The position numbers and the translations under genes were made by a program. Under the pieces are notes generated by a model. It had not been told where the DNA came from, made no database searches, and saw only the letters and a program-made list of their open reading frames with translations. From contig MPMR01000009.1 in assembly GCA_002238605.1 (NCBI GenBank), forward strand, positions 62,001-126,000: a DNA stretch of 64,000 bases. The letters are read 5' to 3'. This DNA is from BD2-11 clade cluster bacterium bin43. Its GTDB lineage: Bacteria; Gemmatimonadota; Gemmatimonadetes; Longimicrobiales; Gaopeijiaceae. Shown piece after piece: positions 9,111 through 16,475 of the stretch (the stretch's first letter is position 1; every line of letters begins with the position of its first letter).

Positions 9111-10490
9111 ATGGATCTCGTTCCCCGCCGTGCCAATCTCGCCACCATGGTGAGCCTGGCGCTTCCCATCGTGGGCGTGCAGGTGGGGATGATGCTGATG
9201 GGCGTGGTGGACACGATGATGGTCGGCCGGCTGTCCCCGACCGACCTGGCCGCCGTGGCGCTCGGCAACGTCTATTTCTACACCATCGCCGTCTTCGGCA
9301 ACGGGATGCTGATGGCGCTCGATCCCATCGTCGCCCAGGGAGTGGGGGCGGGGGACGCGGAATCGGTCGCGCGCGGCATCCAGCGCGGCTTCGTGCTCAC
9401 GTTGTTTCTGGCCCTGATCGCGTCGCTGCTCTTCCTGCCCTCCGCCACGGTGTTCGTGTGGCTGCGACAGCCGGAGGACGTGGTGCCCGTCGGGGCGGGC
9501 TACATCTTCGGCTCCATCCCGGGGATGCTTCCCTTCTACGCCTTCGTGGTCCTGCGCCAGAGTCTGCAGGCCATGGGCCGGGTGTCGCCCATCGTGTGGA
9601 CCATCGTCGCCGCCAACCTCCTGAACGTCTTCCTCAACTGGGTGCTCATCTTCGGAAACCTGGGCTTTCCGCAGATGGGCGCGGTGGGATCGGCGTGGGG
9701 GTCGAGCGTGGCCCGCTGGTTCATGGCGGCGCTCCTGCTCGCCCTCTCCTGGCCCGTGGTCAGGCCCTATGTCGCCCGCATCCGGCGCGAGGCTTTCGAC
9801 GTGTTCGCGCTCGGGCGCATGATCCGCCTCGGAACTCCGCTCGGATTCCAGCAGCAGCTCGAGTTCGGGGCCTTCTCCCTCATCGGCGTGATGATGGGCT
9901 GGCTGGGCACCGTGACCATGGCCGGCCACCAGGTGGCGCTCAACCTGGCGGCGCTCGCCTTCATGGTCCCGCTGGGAATCGCGGGCGCGGCGGCGGTGCT
10001 GGTCGGGCGCGCGGTCGGCCGGGAGGACATGGTGGAGGCGCGGCGGGCCGCCGGGGCGGGCATCCTGATGGGTGGGGGGTTCATGGTCCTGACCGCGTGC
10101 GTGTTCCTGGGCGCGCCCGGGTTGCTGGCCCGGGTATACACGGCGGACGCGGGTGTTCTCGCGGTCGCGGTCGCGCTCCTTCCCATCGCGGGCATCTTCC
10201 AGGTCGCCGATGGCCTGCAGGCGGTGGCGGCCGGAGTGCTGCGCGGCGCGGGCGACACCCGTTCGCCCTTTATCTTCAACGCGCTCGGCTTCTGGGTGTT
10301 CGGGGTTCCGGTCAGCGCCGCGCTCGCCTTCGGTGCGGACATGGGCGCGCGCGGCCTCTGGTGGGGCCTGGCCGCGGGGCTGGGGGCGGTCGCCATCCTG
10401 CTCTTCATCCGCGTCCGCCGCCTGCTTGCGCGCGGGGTTGGCCGGGTCCTCATCGACGATCCGCGGGCGCCGCGCAAGCGGGTGGCATGA
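9111..10490 (+). CDS. MATE family efflux transporter
   Basis: Inner-membrane multidrug and toxin extrusion transporter, 459 aa, typical family length. The sequence has about twelve hydrophobic segments in two MatE halves. The first half begins MVSLALPIVGVQVGMMLMGV with the motif VDTMMVGRLSPTDLAAVALG; the second half begins RLGTPLGFQQQLEFGAFSLI and contains MAGHQVALNLAALAFMVPLG. The family exports cationic compounds in exchange for sodium or protons. The stop overlaps the start of the LON-domain gene by 4 bp (ATGA), indicating one transcript. The substrate cannot be predicted. Confidence 0.95.
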   Translation: MDLVPRRANLATMVSLALPIVGVQVGMMLMGVVDTMMVGRLSPTDLAAVALGNVYFYTIAVFGNGMLMALDPIVAQGVGAGDAESVARGIQRGFVLTLFLALIASLLFLPSATVFVWLRQPEDVVPVGAGYIFGSIPGMLPFYAFVVLRQSLQAMGRVSPIVWTIVAANLLNVFLNWVLIFGNLGFPQMGAVGSAWGSSVARWFMAALLLALSWPVVRPYVARIRREAFDVFALGRMIRLGTPLGFQQQLEFGAFSLIGVMMGWLGTVTMAGHQVALNLAALAFMVPLGIAGAAAVLVGRAVGREDMVEARRAAGAGILMGGGFMVLTACVFLGAPGLLARVYTADAGVLAVAVALLPIAGIFQVADGLQAVAAGVLRGAGDTRSPFIFNALGFWVFGVPVSAALAFGADMGARGLWWGLAAGLGAVAILLFIRVRRLLARGVGRVLIDDPRAPRKRVA

Positions 10491-11092
10491 ACCGCCTGCC
10501 CCTCTTCCCGCTCGATGTCGTCCTCTTCCCCGGGGAGTTGCTCCCGCTCCACATCTTCGAGCCCCGCTACCGCCGCATGGTCGCGCGCTGCCTCGAGACC
10601 GACCATCGTTTTGGGCTCATCTATCACGACTCCGATCGCTTCGGCCCGTTTCTCATCGAGGAGGGGCGCGTGGGCGCGCTGGCCGAGATCGAACGGCATC
10701 AGGGGCTCAAGGACGGCCGTTCCTTCATCCTGGTGAAGGGCGTGGGCCGCTTCGCGATTCACGACGGGCTCGAGTCGGGCGAGCCCTACTACGAGGCCGT
10801 GGTCGCGGAGTACGAGGACGAGCCGGCTCCGCAGTCCCGGCTAACGGCGCCGCGCAGGGCTTCCGTAAACCTCTTTCGCGCCGCCGTCTCAGCCCTCCAG
10901 CCCTCATCCCCCGCACCTCCCGATTTCGATGCGGACGACGAGGTGTCGTTTCGTCTGGCCGCGTTCGTGCAGTTGGATCCCGAGTGGCGACAGGATCTCC
11001 TGGAGATGCGCAACGAAGAAGCCCGCCTGACGCGCCTCGACGAGGTCTTCGAGCAGGTGATCGCGCAGCGCGCGCCGAAGCCGGAAGAATGA
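10487..11092 (+). CDS. LON peptidase substrate-binding domain protein
   Basis: Stand-alone Lon N-terminal (LAN/substrate-binding) domain protein, 201 aa, without the AAA+ or protease domains. The start region LPLFPLDVVLFPGELLPLHI followed by FEPRYRRMV is the hallmark of the domain, and GRVGALAEIERHQGLKDGRS followed by FILVKGVGRF matches its second conserved strand pair. The C-terminal helical part ends LTRLDEVFEQVIAQRAPKPE. Such proteins are widespread and thought to bind unfolded substrates, but their role is not settled. It overlaps the MATE gene by 4 bp. Confidence 0.9.
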   Translation: MNRLPLFPLDVVLFPGELLPLHIFEPRYRRMVARCLETDHRFGLIYHDSDRFGPFLIEEGRVGALAEIERHQGLKDGRSFILVKGVGRFAIHDGLESGEPYYEAVVAEYEDEPAPQSRLTAPRRASVNLFRAAVSALQPSSPAPPDFDADDEVSFRLAAFVQLDPEWRQDLLEMRNEEARLTRLDEVFEQVIAQRAPKPEE

Positions 11093-11101
11093 TAGTCGCC
11101 G

Positions 11102-11278
11102 ATGCGGGACATCCTCGCCGAGGCTCTGGCTCGGGATGCGGATGGACAGCTGCCCAGTTGCGCCGAGCTTGCCGGCGATCTCGTCGGGGCGTTCCGAAGC
11201 GGTCGCAAGGACCTGGCGACCAACAAGGAATTGCTTCGGGACGCGATGCTCGCGGATGCGGCCGGCGGTCATCGTTGA
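11102..11278 (+). CDS. Putative antitoxin of a PIN-domain toxin module (58 aa)
   Basis: Small acidic, helical protein starting at the ATG at 11102, with segments LAEALARDADGQL and LATNKELLRDAMLADAAGGH. It overlaps the PIN-domain toxin gene by 23 bp, the usual order and coupling for a type II antitoxin followed by a VapC-like toxin. It has no recognisable AbrB, RHH or Phd DNA-binding motif in its 58 residues, so assignment rests on context and size only. Confidence 0.6.
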   Translation: MRDILAEALARDADGQLPSCAELAGDLVGAFRSGRKDLATNKELLRDAMLADAAGGHR

Positions 11279-11681
11279 CACCGGGCCCATCGTGGCCCTG
11301 CTCGACGCCGATGAAACACATCACCGGTGGGCGCGCGAACAGTTCGAGTCATTGGCGCCTCCGCTGCTCACGTCCGAGTCGGTGTTGTCCGAAGCGTGCT
11401 TCCTGCTCCGGCGCATCGGCGTTGATGCAAGCCTGCCCCTGGCGCTTCTCCGTCGCGGCGTGTTGAGGGTGGTCGACGTCCTCGGAACGGCGGACGATGC
11501 CGACGCCGTGGCCGCCCTGATGCGTCGGAACGCCAACGTGCCGATGTCTCTTGCCGACGCGTGCCTCGTGCGCATCCTCGAGGGGACGGAGAACGGTTCC
11601 ATCATGACGCTGGATTCCGACTTCCACGCTTACCGCCAGGGTCGTCGGAGGACCATTCGGGTGCTGTTTCCGGGGACTTGA
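11256..11681 (+). CDS. PIN domain ribonuclease toxin (VapC-like)
   Basis: Predicted metal-dependent ribonuclease, 141 aa, ATG at 11256 inside the end of the upstream small gene. The four acidic residues of PIN domains are placed as expected: Asp8 in VIVDTGPIVALLDADE, a Glu in VLSEACFLL, an Asp in SLADACLVR, and an Asp in IMTLDSDFHAY. Length and motif spacing match VapC-type toxins, which cleave tRNA or other RNAs when the antitoxin is lost. An esterase gene begins 10 bp after the stop, but the relation is likely only positional. Confidence 0.88.
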   Translation: MRPAVIVDTGPIVALLDADETHHRWAREQFESLAPPLLTSESVLSEACFLLRRIGVDASLPLALLRRGVLRVVDVLGTADDADAVAALMRRNANVPMSLADACLVRILEGTENGSIMTLDSDFHAYRQGRRRTIRVLFPGT

Positions 11682-11690
11682 CGTAGAGTC

Positions 11691-12419
11691 ATGGGGTTAG
11701 CGGCCAGACACCACCTCCGGGTCGCGCGCACGGCCCGCTACTACACGCTGGGAGGCGGGGGCGAAGGGGTCGAGGAAGCCTGGTTCGCGCTTCACGGCTA
11801 CCGGCAGGCGGCCCGCCGTTTTGCGCGGCGTTTCGAGGTCCTGGATGCCCCCGAGCGCATCATCGTGGTCCCCGAGGCGCTCTCGCGCTTCTACGTGGAT
11901 CCGAGCCCGGGCAGGCACGGGCCGGAACACCGCGTGGGCGCCAGCTGGATGACGCGCGAGGACCGGGACAACGAGATCGCGGACTACGTGGCGTATCTGG
12001 ATGCGCTCGCGCGCGAGATGGCCGCCACCGCCGCGCCCGCCGTCCGCCGCCGCGTCGTGCTCGGGTTTTCCCAGGGAGCGCACACGGCATCCCGCTGGGT
12101 GGTGCTGGGGCGCCCGAACGCGCACGAGCTGGTGCTGTGGGGCGCCGGCCTGGCCACCGACCTGAGCCCGGATGCTCTCGCAACGGGACTCGAGGCCGTG
12201 CAGGTCACCTTCGTCCGCGGCGCCGCCGACAAGTTCCGCGACAGGCGGGAGGAGCGGGCCCAGGACGCGCTGCTGGAAGAGTTGGGGGTGCCCTTCCGAG
12301 TCCTCATCCATCCGGGCGGGCACGAGATCGCGCCCGAGCCGCTTCTGGAGATCGCCAGGGCGGAAACCCGGCCAGCACCTCACCCACCCGCCACCTCCAG
12401 CCCTGCGAGCGGCACGTAG
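11691..12419 (+). CDS. Alpha/beta hydrolase (phospholipase/carboxylesterase-like)
   Basis: Serine esterase-like protein, 242 aa. The nucleophile elbow GFSQGAHTASRW is clear, the catalytic His is expected in HPGGHEIAPE, and a likely acidic residue sits in VRGAADKFRD. The oxyanion-side motif ALHGYRQAARRFARRF is near residue 33. This layout matches the phospholipase/carboxylesterase group of cytoplasmic alpha/beta hydrolases. No signal peptide is visible. Its last 40 bp overlap the 3' end of the convergent SprT-like gene. Confidence 0.82.
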   Translation: MGLAARHHLRVARTARYYTLGGGGEGVEEAWFALHGYRQAARRFARRFEVLDAPERIIVVPEALSRFYVDPSPGRHGPEHRVGASWMTREDRDNEIADYVAYLDALAREMAATAAPAVRRRVVLGFSQGAHTASRWVVLGRPNAHELVLWGAGLATDLSPDALATGLEAVQVTFVRGAADKFRDRREERAQDALLEELGVPFRVLIHPGGHEIAPEPLLEIARAETRPAPHPPATSSPASGT

Positions 12420-13174
12420 TACTTCCGGTATCGCCCGCCGTCCGAATACCGTTCGCCCTCCGGGTCCTCGACGAGCACCGTGGCGCGCTTGGTCACGCGG
12501 TTGACCCGGCCGACAAGCGGTTCCCCCTGGTACAGGAAGGCGACCCGGGAACCGACGCGGATGCCACGCTGCGCGGCCCGCTCCGCCCGCGTGATGAGCT
12601 TGTGCGTGTGATTCCGGTGGCGGAACAGGCGGTGGGCGAGCTCCTGAAAGGGACGTGCCCCGCAGTTGCTCTCTCCAGTGCGGAGAAACTCCACCAGGTG
12701 GACGATCTCGTGCTCGAAGATCCGCTGCAGCGCCTCCAGGCGGTTCGCGCACGGAATGCCTGCGACGGTGACCGGGGGATCGCCGTCCGCGAAGCCGTTG
12801 AAGAGAATCTCGGTGGAGACGGCGATTTCATAGTCGGCCCCGCCGTCGGCGCTCACGCGGCGGGTGGTCTGTCCGCCCGAGCGCGTCATCCGCGACGACA
12901 GGCGAAACACGAGGGCTCCGGGGGCAAGCCTCCGACGCGCGAAGTCCCCCAGAAAGCGCCGGTCGTAGGCCCTGAAGAGAAAGGCGAGGTCGTCCGGGTG
13001 GATGGCGGCGAAGTTGGGTTCGCTGATCCGGGAAGACGCGGCGAGCAGGTCGCGGCCGATCTCGCGGGTCCAGGCCCGGATCCGTTGTGCACCAGGATCG
13101 GGAAGCGGCTCGGCGGAAGAGCCCCGTCGCTGTCGCGACCGATTTCCCCGCTCTGTGCTTCTTTTCCTGGGCAT
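12380..13174 (-). CDS. SprT-like family metalloprotein
   Basis: Predicted zinc metalloprotein of 264 aa starting at the ATG at 13174; the frame is open further upstream, but this start avoids an odd arginine-rich extension. The zinc motif is IFEHEIVHLVEFLR (HExxH), followed about 25 residues later by a His-rich segment FRHRNHTHKL that is typical for SprT-like proteins. The C-terminal part has a small beta-rich domain (VGSRVAFLYQGEPLVGRVNR) and ends with a tyrosine-rich stretch. The family includes DNA-protein crosslink proteases, but this member is not close enough to assign that function. It is divergent from the PQQ dehydrogenase gene. Confidence 0.78.
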   Translation of the reverse strand: MPRKRSTERGNRSRQRRGSSAEPLPDPGAQRIRAWTREIGRDLLAASSRISEPNFAAIHPDDLAFLFRAYDRRFLGDFARRRLAPGALVFRLSSRMTRSGGQTTRRVSADGGADYEIAVSTEILFNGFADGDPPVTVAGIPCANRLEALQRIFEHEIVHLVEFLRTGESNCGARPFQELAHRLFRHRNHTHKLITRAERAAQRGIRVGSRVAFLYQGEPLVGRVNRVTKRATVLVEDPEGERYSDGGRYRKYYVPLAGLEVAGG

Positions 13175-13315
13175 CCGGGTCCTTTCTCGAGGCCTCGCGA
13201 TCGACTCCCCGCTCGGGCCGGTTCGACTGAGACTAGGCCTCGGGCGTGAATCGCCCCCGCACGTTACGTTCACGCGAGCAGCCGGAACACCAGCGCACCG
13301 GATACGGAGGCCTCC

Positions 13316-15358
13316 ATGCGCACGAGTCGAGCGAAGGGCACGGGAACGAACCCGCACCGCAGCCGGATGGCGCTCGCCGCCTGCTTCGTCATGACGGCCG
13401 CCTTCCTGGCTTCCTCCTGCGCGGACCGCGGTCCCGGAGGGAATGACCTGCCCGGGGAGAATCCCGGGGGTGCCCCGCCGCCGACGGCCGAATGGACCTA
13501 CTACGGCGGGCAGAACTCCTTCAACCGCTACTCGCCGCTCACCCAGATCAATGCAGAGAATGTCGCGTCGCTGGAGATCCTGTGGAGCAGGCCCGGCGTC
13601 GACCCGCAGCTGCAGGAGGAGTTCCCCGGGCTCGCGTTCAACAACTATCTGCGCGGGACCCCGATTCTCGTCGACGGAACGCTGTACGCGCCCAACGCGG
13701 TGGGTCTGGTGGAGGCATTCGATCCGGGGACCGGGAAGACTCGCTGGGTCCAGCGCGCCGCTTCGCTGGAAGACGCGCGCGGACGCAGCTTCCGCGGCGT
13801 CGCCTTCTGGAACGGGGACGGCGCCCGGGACCTGAGTGCCGACAACGGGCACGCCGGCGCCCGCATTATCTCCGTGCGCGGATCCTGGCTGCACGCGCTC
13901 GACGCCGGGACGGGCAAGCCCGTGGCGTCGTTCGGGGATGGCGGCAGCGTGAACCTCGTGCCCGAGGGCCGCGACCGGTTCAACTGGAGCTCGGGCCCGA
14001 TCGTGGTCGGCGACGTCATCGTGATCGCGGGCACGGTCGACGGGGCGGGCGACTCGGGCACGGAATGGCGCGACAGCGCGCCGGAGGACGTGCGCGGGTT
14101 CGACGCCCGAACCGGCGAGCAGGTCTGGACCTTCCACGTCATCCCCAGGGAAGGGGAGTTCGGCGCGGAAACCTGGGGCGACGGATCCCGTGAACTGTCG
14201 GGGGACGTGGGCTCGTGGTGCTGCCTCAGCGCCGACGACGAACTGGGCATCGTCTACGTACCGCTGGGCGCCCCGACCTCGGCGTACTACGGCGGGCACC
14301 GCCCCGGCGACAACCTGTTCTCCAACAGCCTCGTGGCCCTCGACGCCGCGACCGGCGAGCGCCTCTGGCACTTCCAGATGGTGCACCACGACATCTGGGA
14401 GTACGACACCCTCGGCCCGCCCGTCCTGGGGCGCATCAACGTGGACGGGCGCGCGATCGACGCGGTGATGCAGGCGAGCAAGACGGGCTTCCTGTTCACC
14501 TTCGACCGCCGCACGGGCGAACCCGTCTGGCCCATCGAGGAGAGAGCGGTCCCGCAGTCGAAGGTGCCCGGGGAAGCGACCTCCCCGACCCAGCCCTTCC
14601 CGAGCAGGCCGCCGCCGTTCGACCGCCAGGGAGTCTCCGGGAAGGACCTGATCGACTTCACCCCCGAGATCCATAAGCGGGCTCTCGCCCTCGCGGATTC
14701 ACTGGTACTGGGGCCGCTGTTCACGCCCCCGATGGAGGAAGGCTCGGTCGAGGGGAAGATCGGCACCTACGTCGTTCCGGGCGCGTGGGGCGCGGGCAAC
14801 TGGCACACCGGCGCGTTCGATCCCCGGACGGGGACCTACTATGCCGTGTCCCTCACGCTGCCCAACGTCTGGCGCCTCTCCAGGACGGATGAACCCGGCG
14901 AGATGGAGTTCGGCACTCAGGGAGGGTGGCCCAGCGCGGAAATCGACGGGCTGCCCATCGTGAAACCGCCGTGGGGACGGATCACGGCCATCGACATGAA
15001 CCGGGGCGAGCATCTCTGGATGGCGCCCAACGGCGACGCCCCGAACGATCATCCGCTGCTCGAGGGTCTGGATCTGCCCCCGCTCGGAAACGCGAACCGT
15101 CCCGCGCCGCTGCTCACGGCCGCGCTGCTCTTCATCGGCGAGGGCAGCGACGTGGTCATCGGCACCCCCGATACTCACTGGGGAACCGAGTTCCGGGCGT
15201 ACGACAAGACGACGGGCGAGGTCGTGTGGGAGATGGACCTCCCGTCGGGCACCACCGGCGGGCCCATGACCTACATGCACGAAGGGAAGCAGTACATCGT
15301 GGTCGCGGTCGGCGGCAGCGAGCACCCCGCGGAGTATGTCGCCCTGGGTCTGCCGTAG
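13316..15358 (+). CDS. PQQ-dependent dehydrogenase lipoprotein
   Basis: Quinoprotein dehydrogenase, 680 aa, with an eight-bladed PQQ-binding propeller. The N-terminus carries a lipoprotein signal ending MTAAFLASSCAD, so it is anchored in the periplasm. Propeller landmarks are EWTYYGGQNSFNRYSPLTQI, an adjacent Cys-Cys pair in VGSWCCLSADDELGIVYVPL, GNWHTGAFDPRTGTYY, and VWEMDLPSGTTGGPMTYMHE near the end. The vicinal cysteines resemble the disulfide ring near PQQ in alcohol dehydrogenases. There is no cytochrome c domain (no CxxCH), so electrons must go to a separate acceptor. The sugar or alcohol substrate cannot be told from sequence. Confidence 0.93.
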   Translation: MRTSRAKGTGTNPHRSRMALAACFVMTAAFLASSCADRGPGGNDLPGENPGGAPPPTAEWTYYGGQNSFNRYSPLTQINAENVASLEILWSRPGVDPQLQEEFPGLAFNNYLRGTPILVDGTLYAPNAVGLVEAFDPGTGKTRWVQRAASLEDARGRSFRGVAFWNGDGARDLSADNGHAGARIISVRGSWLHALDAGTGKPVASFGDGGSVNLVPEGRDRFNWSSGPIVVGDVIVIAGTVDGAGDSGTEWRDSAPEDVRGFDARTGEQVWTFHVIPREGEFGAETWGDGSRELSGDVGSWCCLSADDELGIVYVPLGAPTSAYYGGHRPGDNLFSNSLVALDAATGERLWHFQMVHHDIWEYDTLGPPVLGRINVDGRAIDAVMQASKTGFLFTFDRRTGEPVWPIEERAVPQSKVPGEATSPTQPFPSRPPPFDRQGVSGKDLIDFTPEIHKRALALADSLVLGPLFTPPMEEGSVEGKIGTYVVPGAWGAGNWHTGAFDPRTGTYYAVSLTLPNVWRLSRTDEPGEMEFGTQGGWPSAEIDGLPIVKPPWGRITAIDMNRGEHLWMAPNGDAPNDHPLLEGLDLPPLGNANRPAPLLTAALLFIGEGSDVVIGTPDTHWGTEFRAYDKTTGEVVWEMDLPSGTTGGPMTYMHEGKQYIVVAVGGSEHPAEYVALGLP

Positions 15359-15405
15359 GCCGAGCCGCCAGATCCGATGCCTGGACGCGACTTGAGAAGT
15401 CGCTC

Positions 15406-15431
15406 GGACTAAGCTAACAGGACTAAGCTAA
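15406..15431. repeat. Two direct copies of a 12-bp unit
   Basis: GGACTAAGCTAA occurs at 15406-15417 and again at 15420-15431, a 14-bp period, in the 104-bp gap between the convergent PQQ dehydrogenase and murB genes. It is AT-richer than its surroundings. No hairpin with a T-run was seen, so its role is open. Confidence 0.6.
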
Positions 15432-15462
15432 GTCAGGGCTACCGGAAGTCTGCGAACCCGCC

Positions 15463-16401
15463 TCAGAACTCTCCCACGAAGACGATCTCCGGGGTGAGCT
15501 CATAGCCCGTCTCTCGCGCCACCGTCTCCTGCGACAGGTCGATAAGCGCGCGCACCTCGGCGGACGTCGCCCCTCCGAGGTTCACGATGATGTTCGCGTG
15601 CCGGTGGAAGATCTGGGCGCTGCCCTGGGAGTGACCCTTGAGCCCGCACTCGTCGATGAGCCGCCCGGCCCCGATGCCCTCGATCTTCTGGAAGATCGAG
15701 CCCGCGCACGGGTACAGCCACAGGTCCGGATGGCGGTCGTCGCGCCAGCGCAGGTTCTCGCGGATGACCCGCCGCAGCTCGCGCGCCGGCGTGGGCTCGA
15801 GGCGGAAGGTCGCGGTGAGAACGATGTCGTCGCGCTCGTGCAGGATGCTGTAGTCGTAGCCGAACCGGAAGTAGTCCAGGTCTACGCACCTGCGCTCCCC
15901 CTCCTCGGTGAGAATCTCGGCGGAGTCCACGACCTCCTCGAGAAAGACGGTCCGGTCCCGCTCCGGCGCCAGGAAGTGCAGGTTCTGCCACATGGCCCCG
16001 CCGATGGTGCTCGGAATCCCCACGAAGTGATGGAGCCCGCCGAGTCCGCGGTGCACCGTTGCCTGGATGAGGTCCGGGAAGCTGTCCACCCCGGCGCCCG
16101 CGCGCACGCGAACATCGTCGAGGAAATCGATGCCCCCCACCTCCGAGCGGATCACCAGCCCGCGGAAGCCGCCGTCCCCGACGAGAATGTTCGCGCCCCG
16201 GCCCAGCAGGAAGTGCGGAATCCCGAGTTCCCGGGCCGCCATGATGGCGGCCGCGAGCTCGTCGGCGGTGCGCGCCCGCACGAACAGCTCCGCAGGCCCG
16301 CCGATCTTGAAGGTCGTCATGGGACCGAGCGGCACGTCGCGCTCGATCCGGCCCGGCCCGAGACGCCGCTCGAGCTCGCGGCAGATCTCCGTCGTGTCCA
16401 C
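15463..16401 (-). CDS. murB: UDP-N-acetylenolpyruvoylglucosamine reductase MurB
   Basis: FAD enzyme of peptidoglycan synthesis that reduces UDP-GlcNAc-enolpyruvate to UDP-MurNAc in the cytoplasm. I take the GTG at 16401 because AGGGAGCAGC lies just before it and the resulting 312 aa matches normal MurB length; the frame is open to an ATG at 16524, which would add 41 unlikely residues. Motifs: TTFKIGGPAELFVRA, GRGANILVGDGGFRGLVIR, GIPSTIGGAMWQ, CAGSIFQKIEGIGAGRLIDE (catalytic Ser), HRHANIIVNLGGA, and a C-terminal EIVFVGEF. The usual GIPGTVGGA motif is altered to GIPSTIGGA and the usual NAG after it is replaced by WQNLHF. It stands alone, away from the division gene cluster. Confidence 0.95.
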   Translation of the reverse strand: MDTTEICRELERRLGPGRIERDVPLGPMTTFKIGGPAELFVRARTADELAAAIMAARELGIPHFLLGRGANILVGDGGFRGLVIRSEVGGIDFLDDVRVRAGAGVDSFPDLIQATVHRGLGGLHHFVGIPSTIGGAMWQNLHFLAPERDRTVFLEEVVDSAEILTEEGERRCVDLDYFRFGYDYSILHERDDIVLTATFRLEPTPARELRRVIRENLRWRDDRHPDLWLYPCAGSIFQKIEGIGAGRLIDECGLKGHSQGSAQIFHRHANIIVNLGGATSAEVRALIDLSQETVARETGYELTPEIVFVGEF

Positions 16402-16475
16402 GCTGCTCCCTGGCGGCGAATGCGATGCGCTCCGGCGCAAAGATAGCGAATCGAGCCTGGCGGTTGCCGTTTCTG

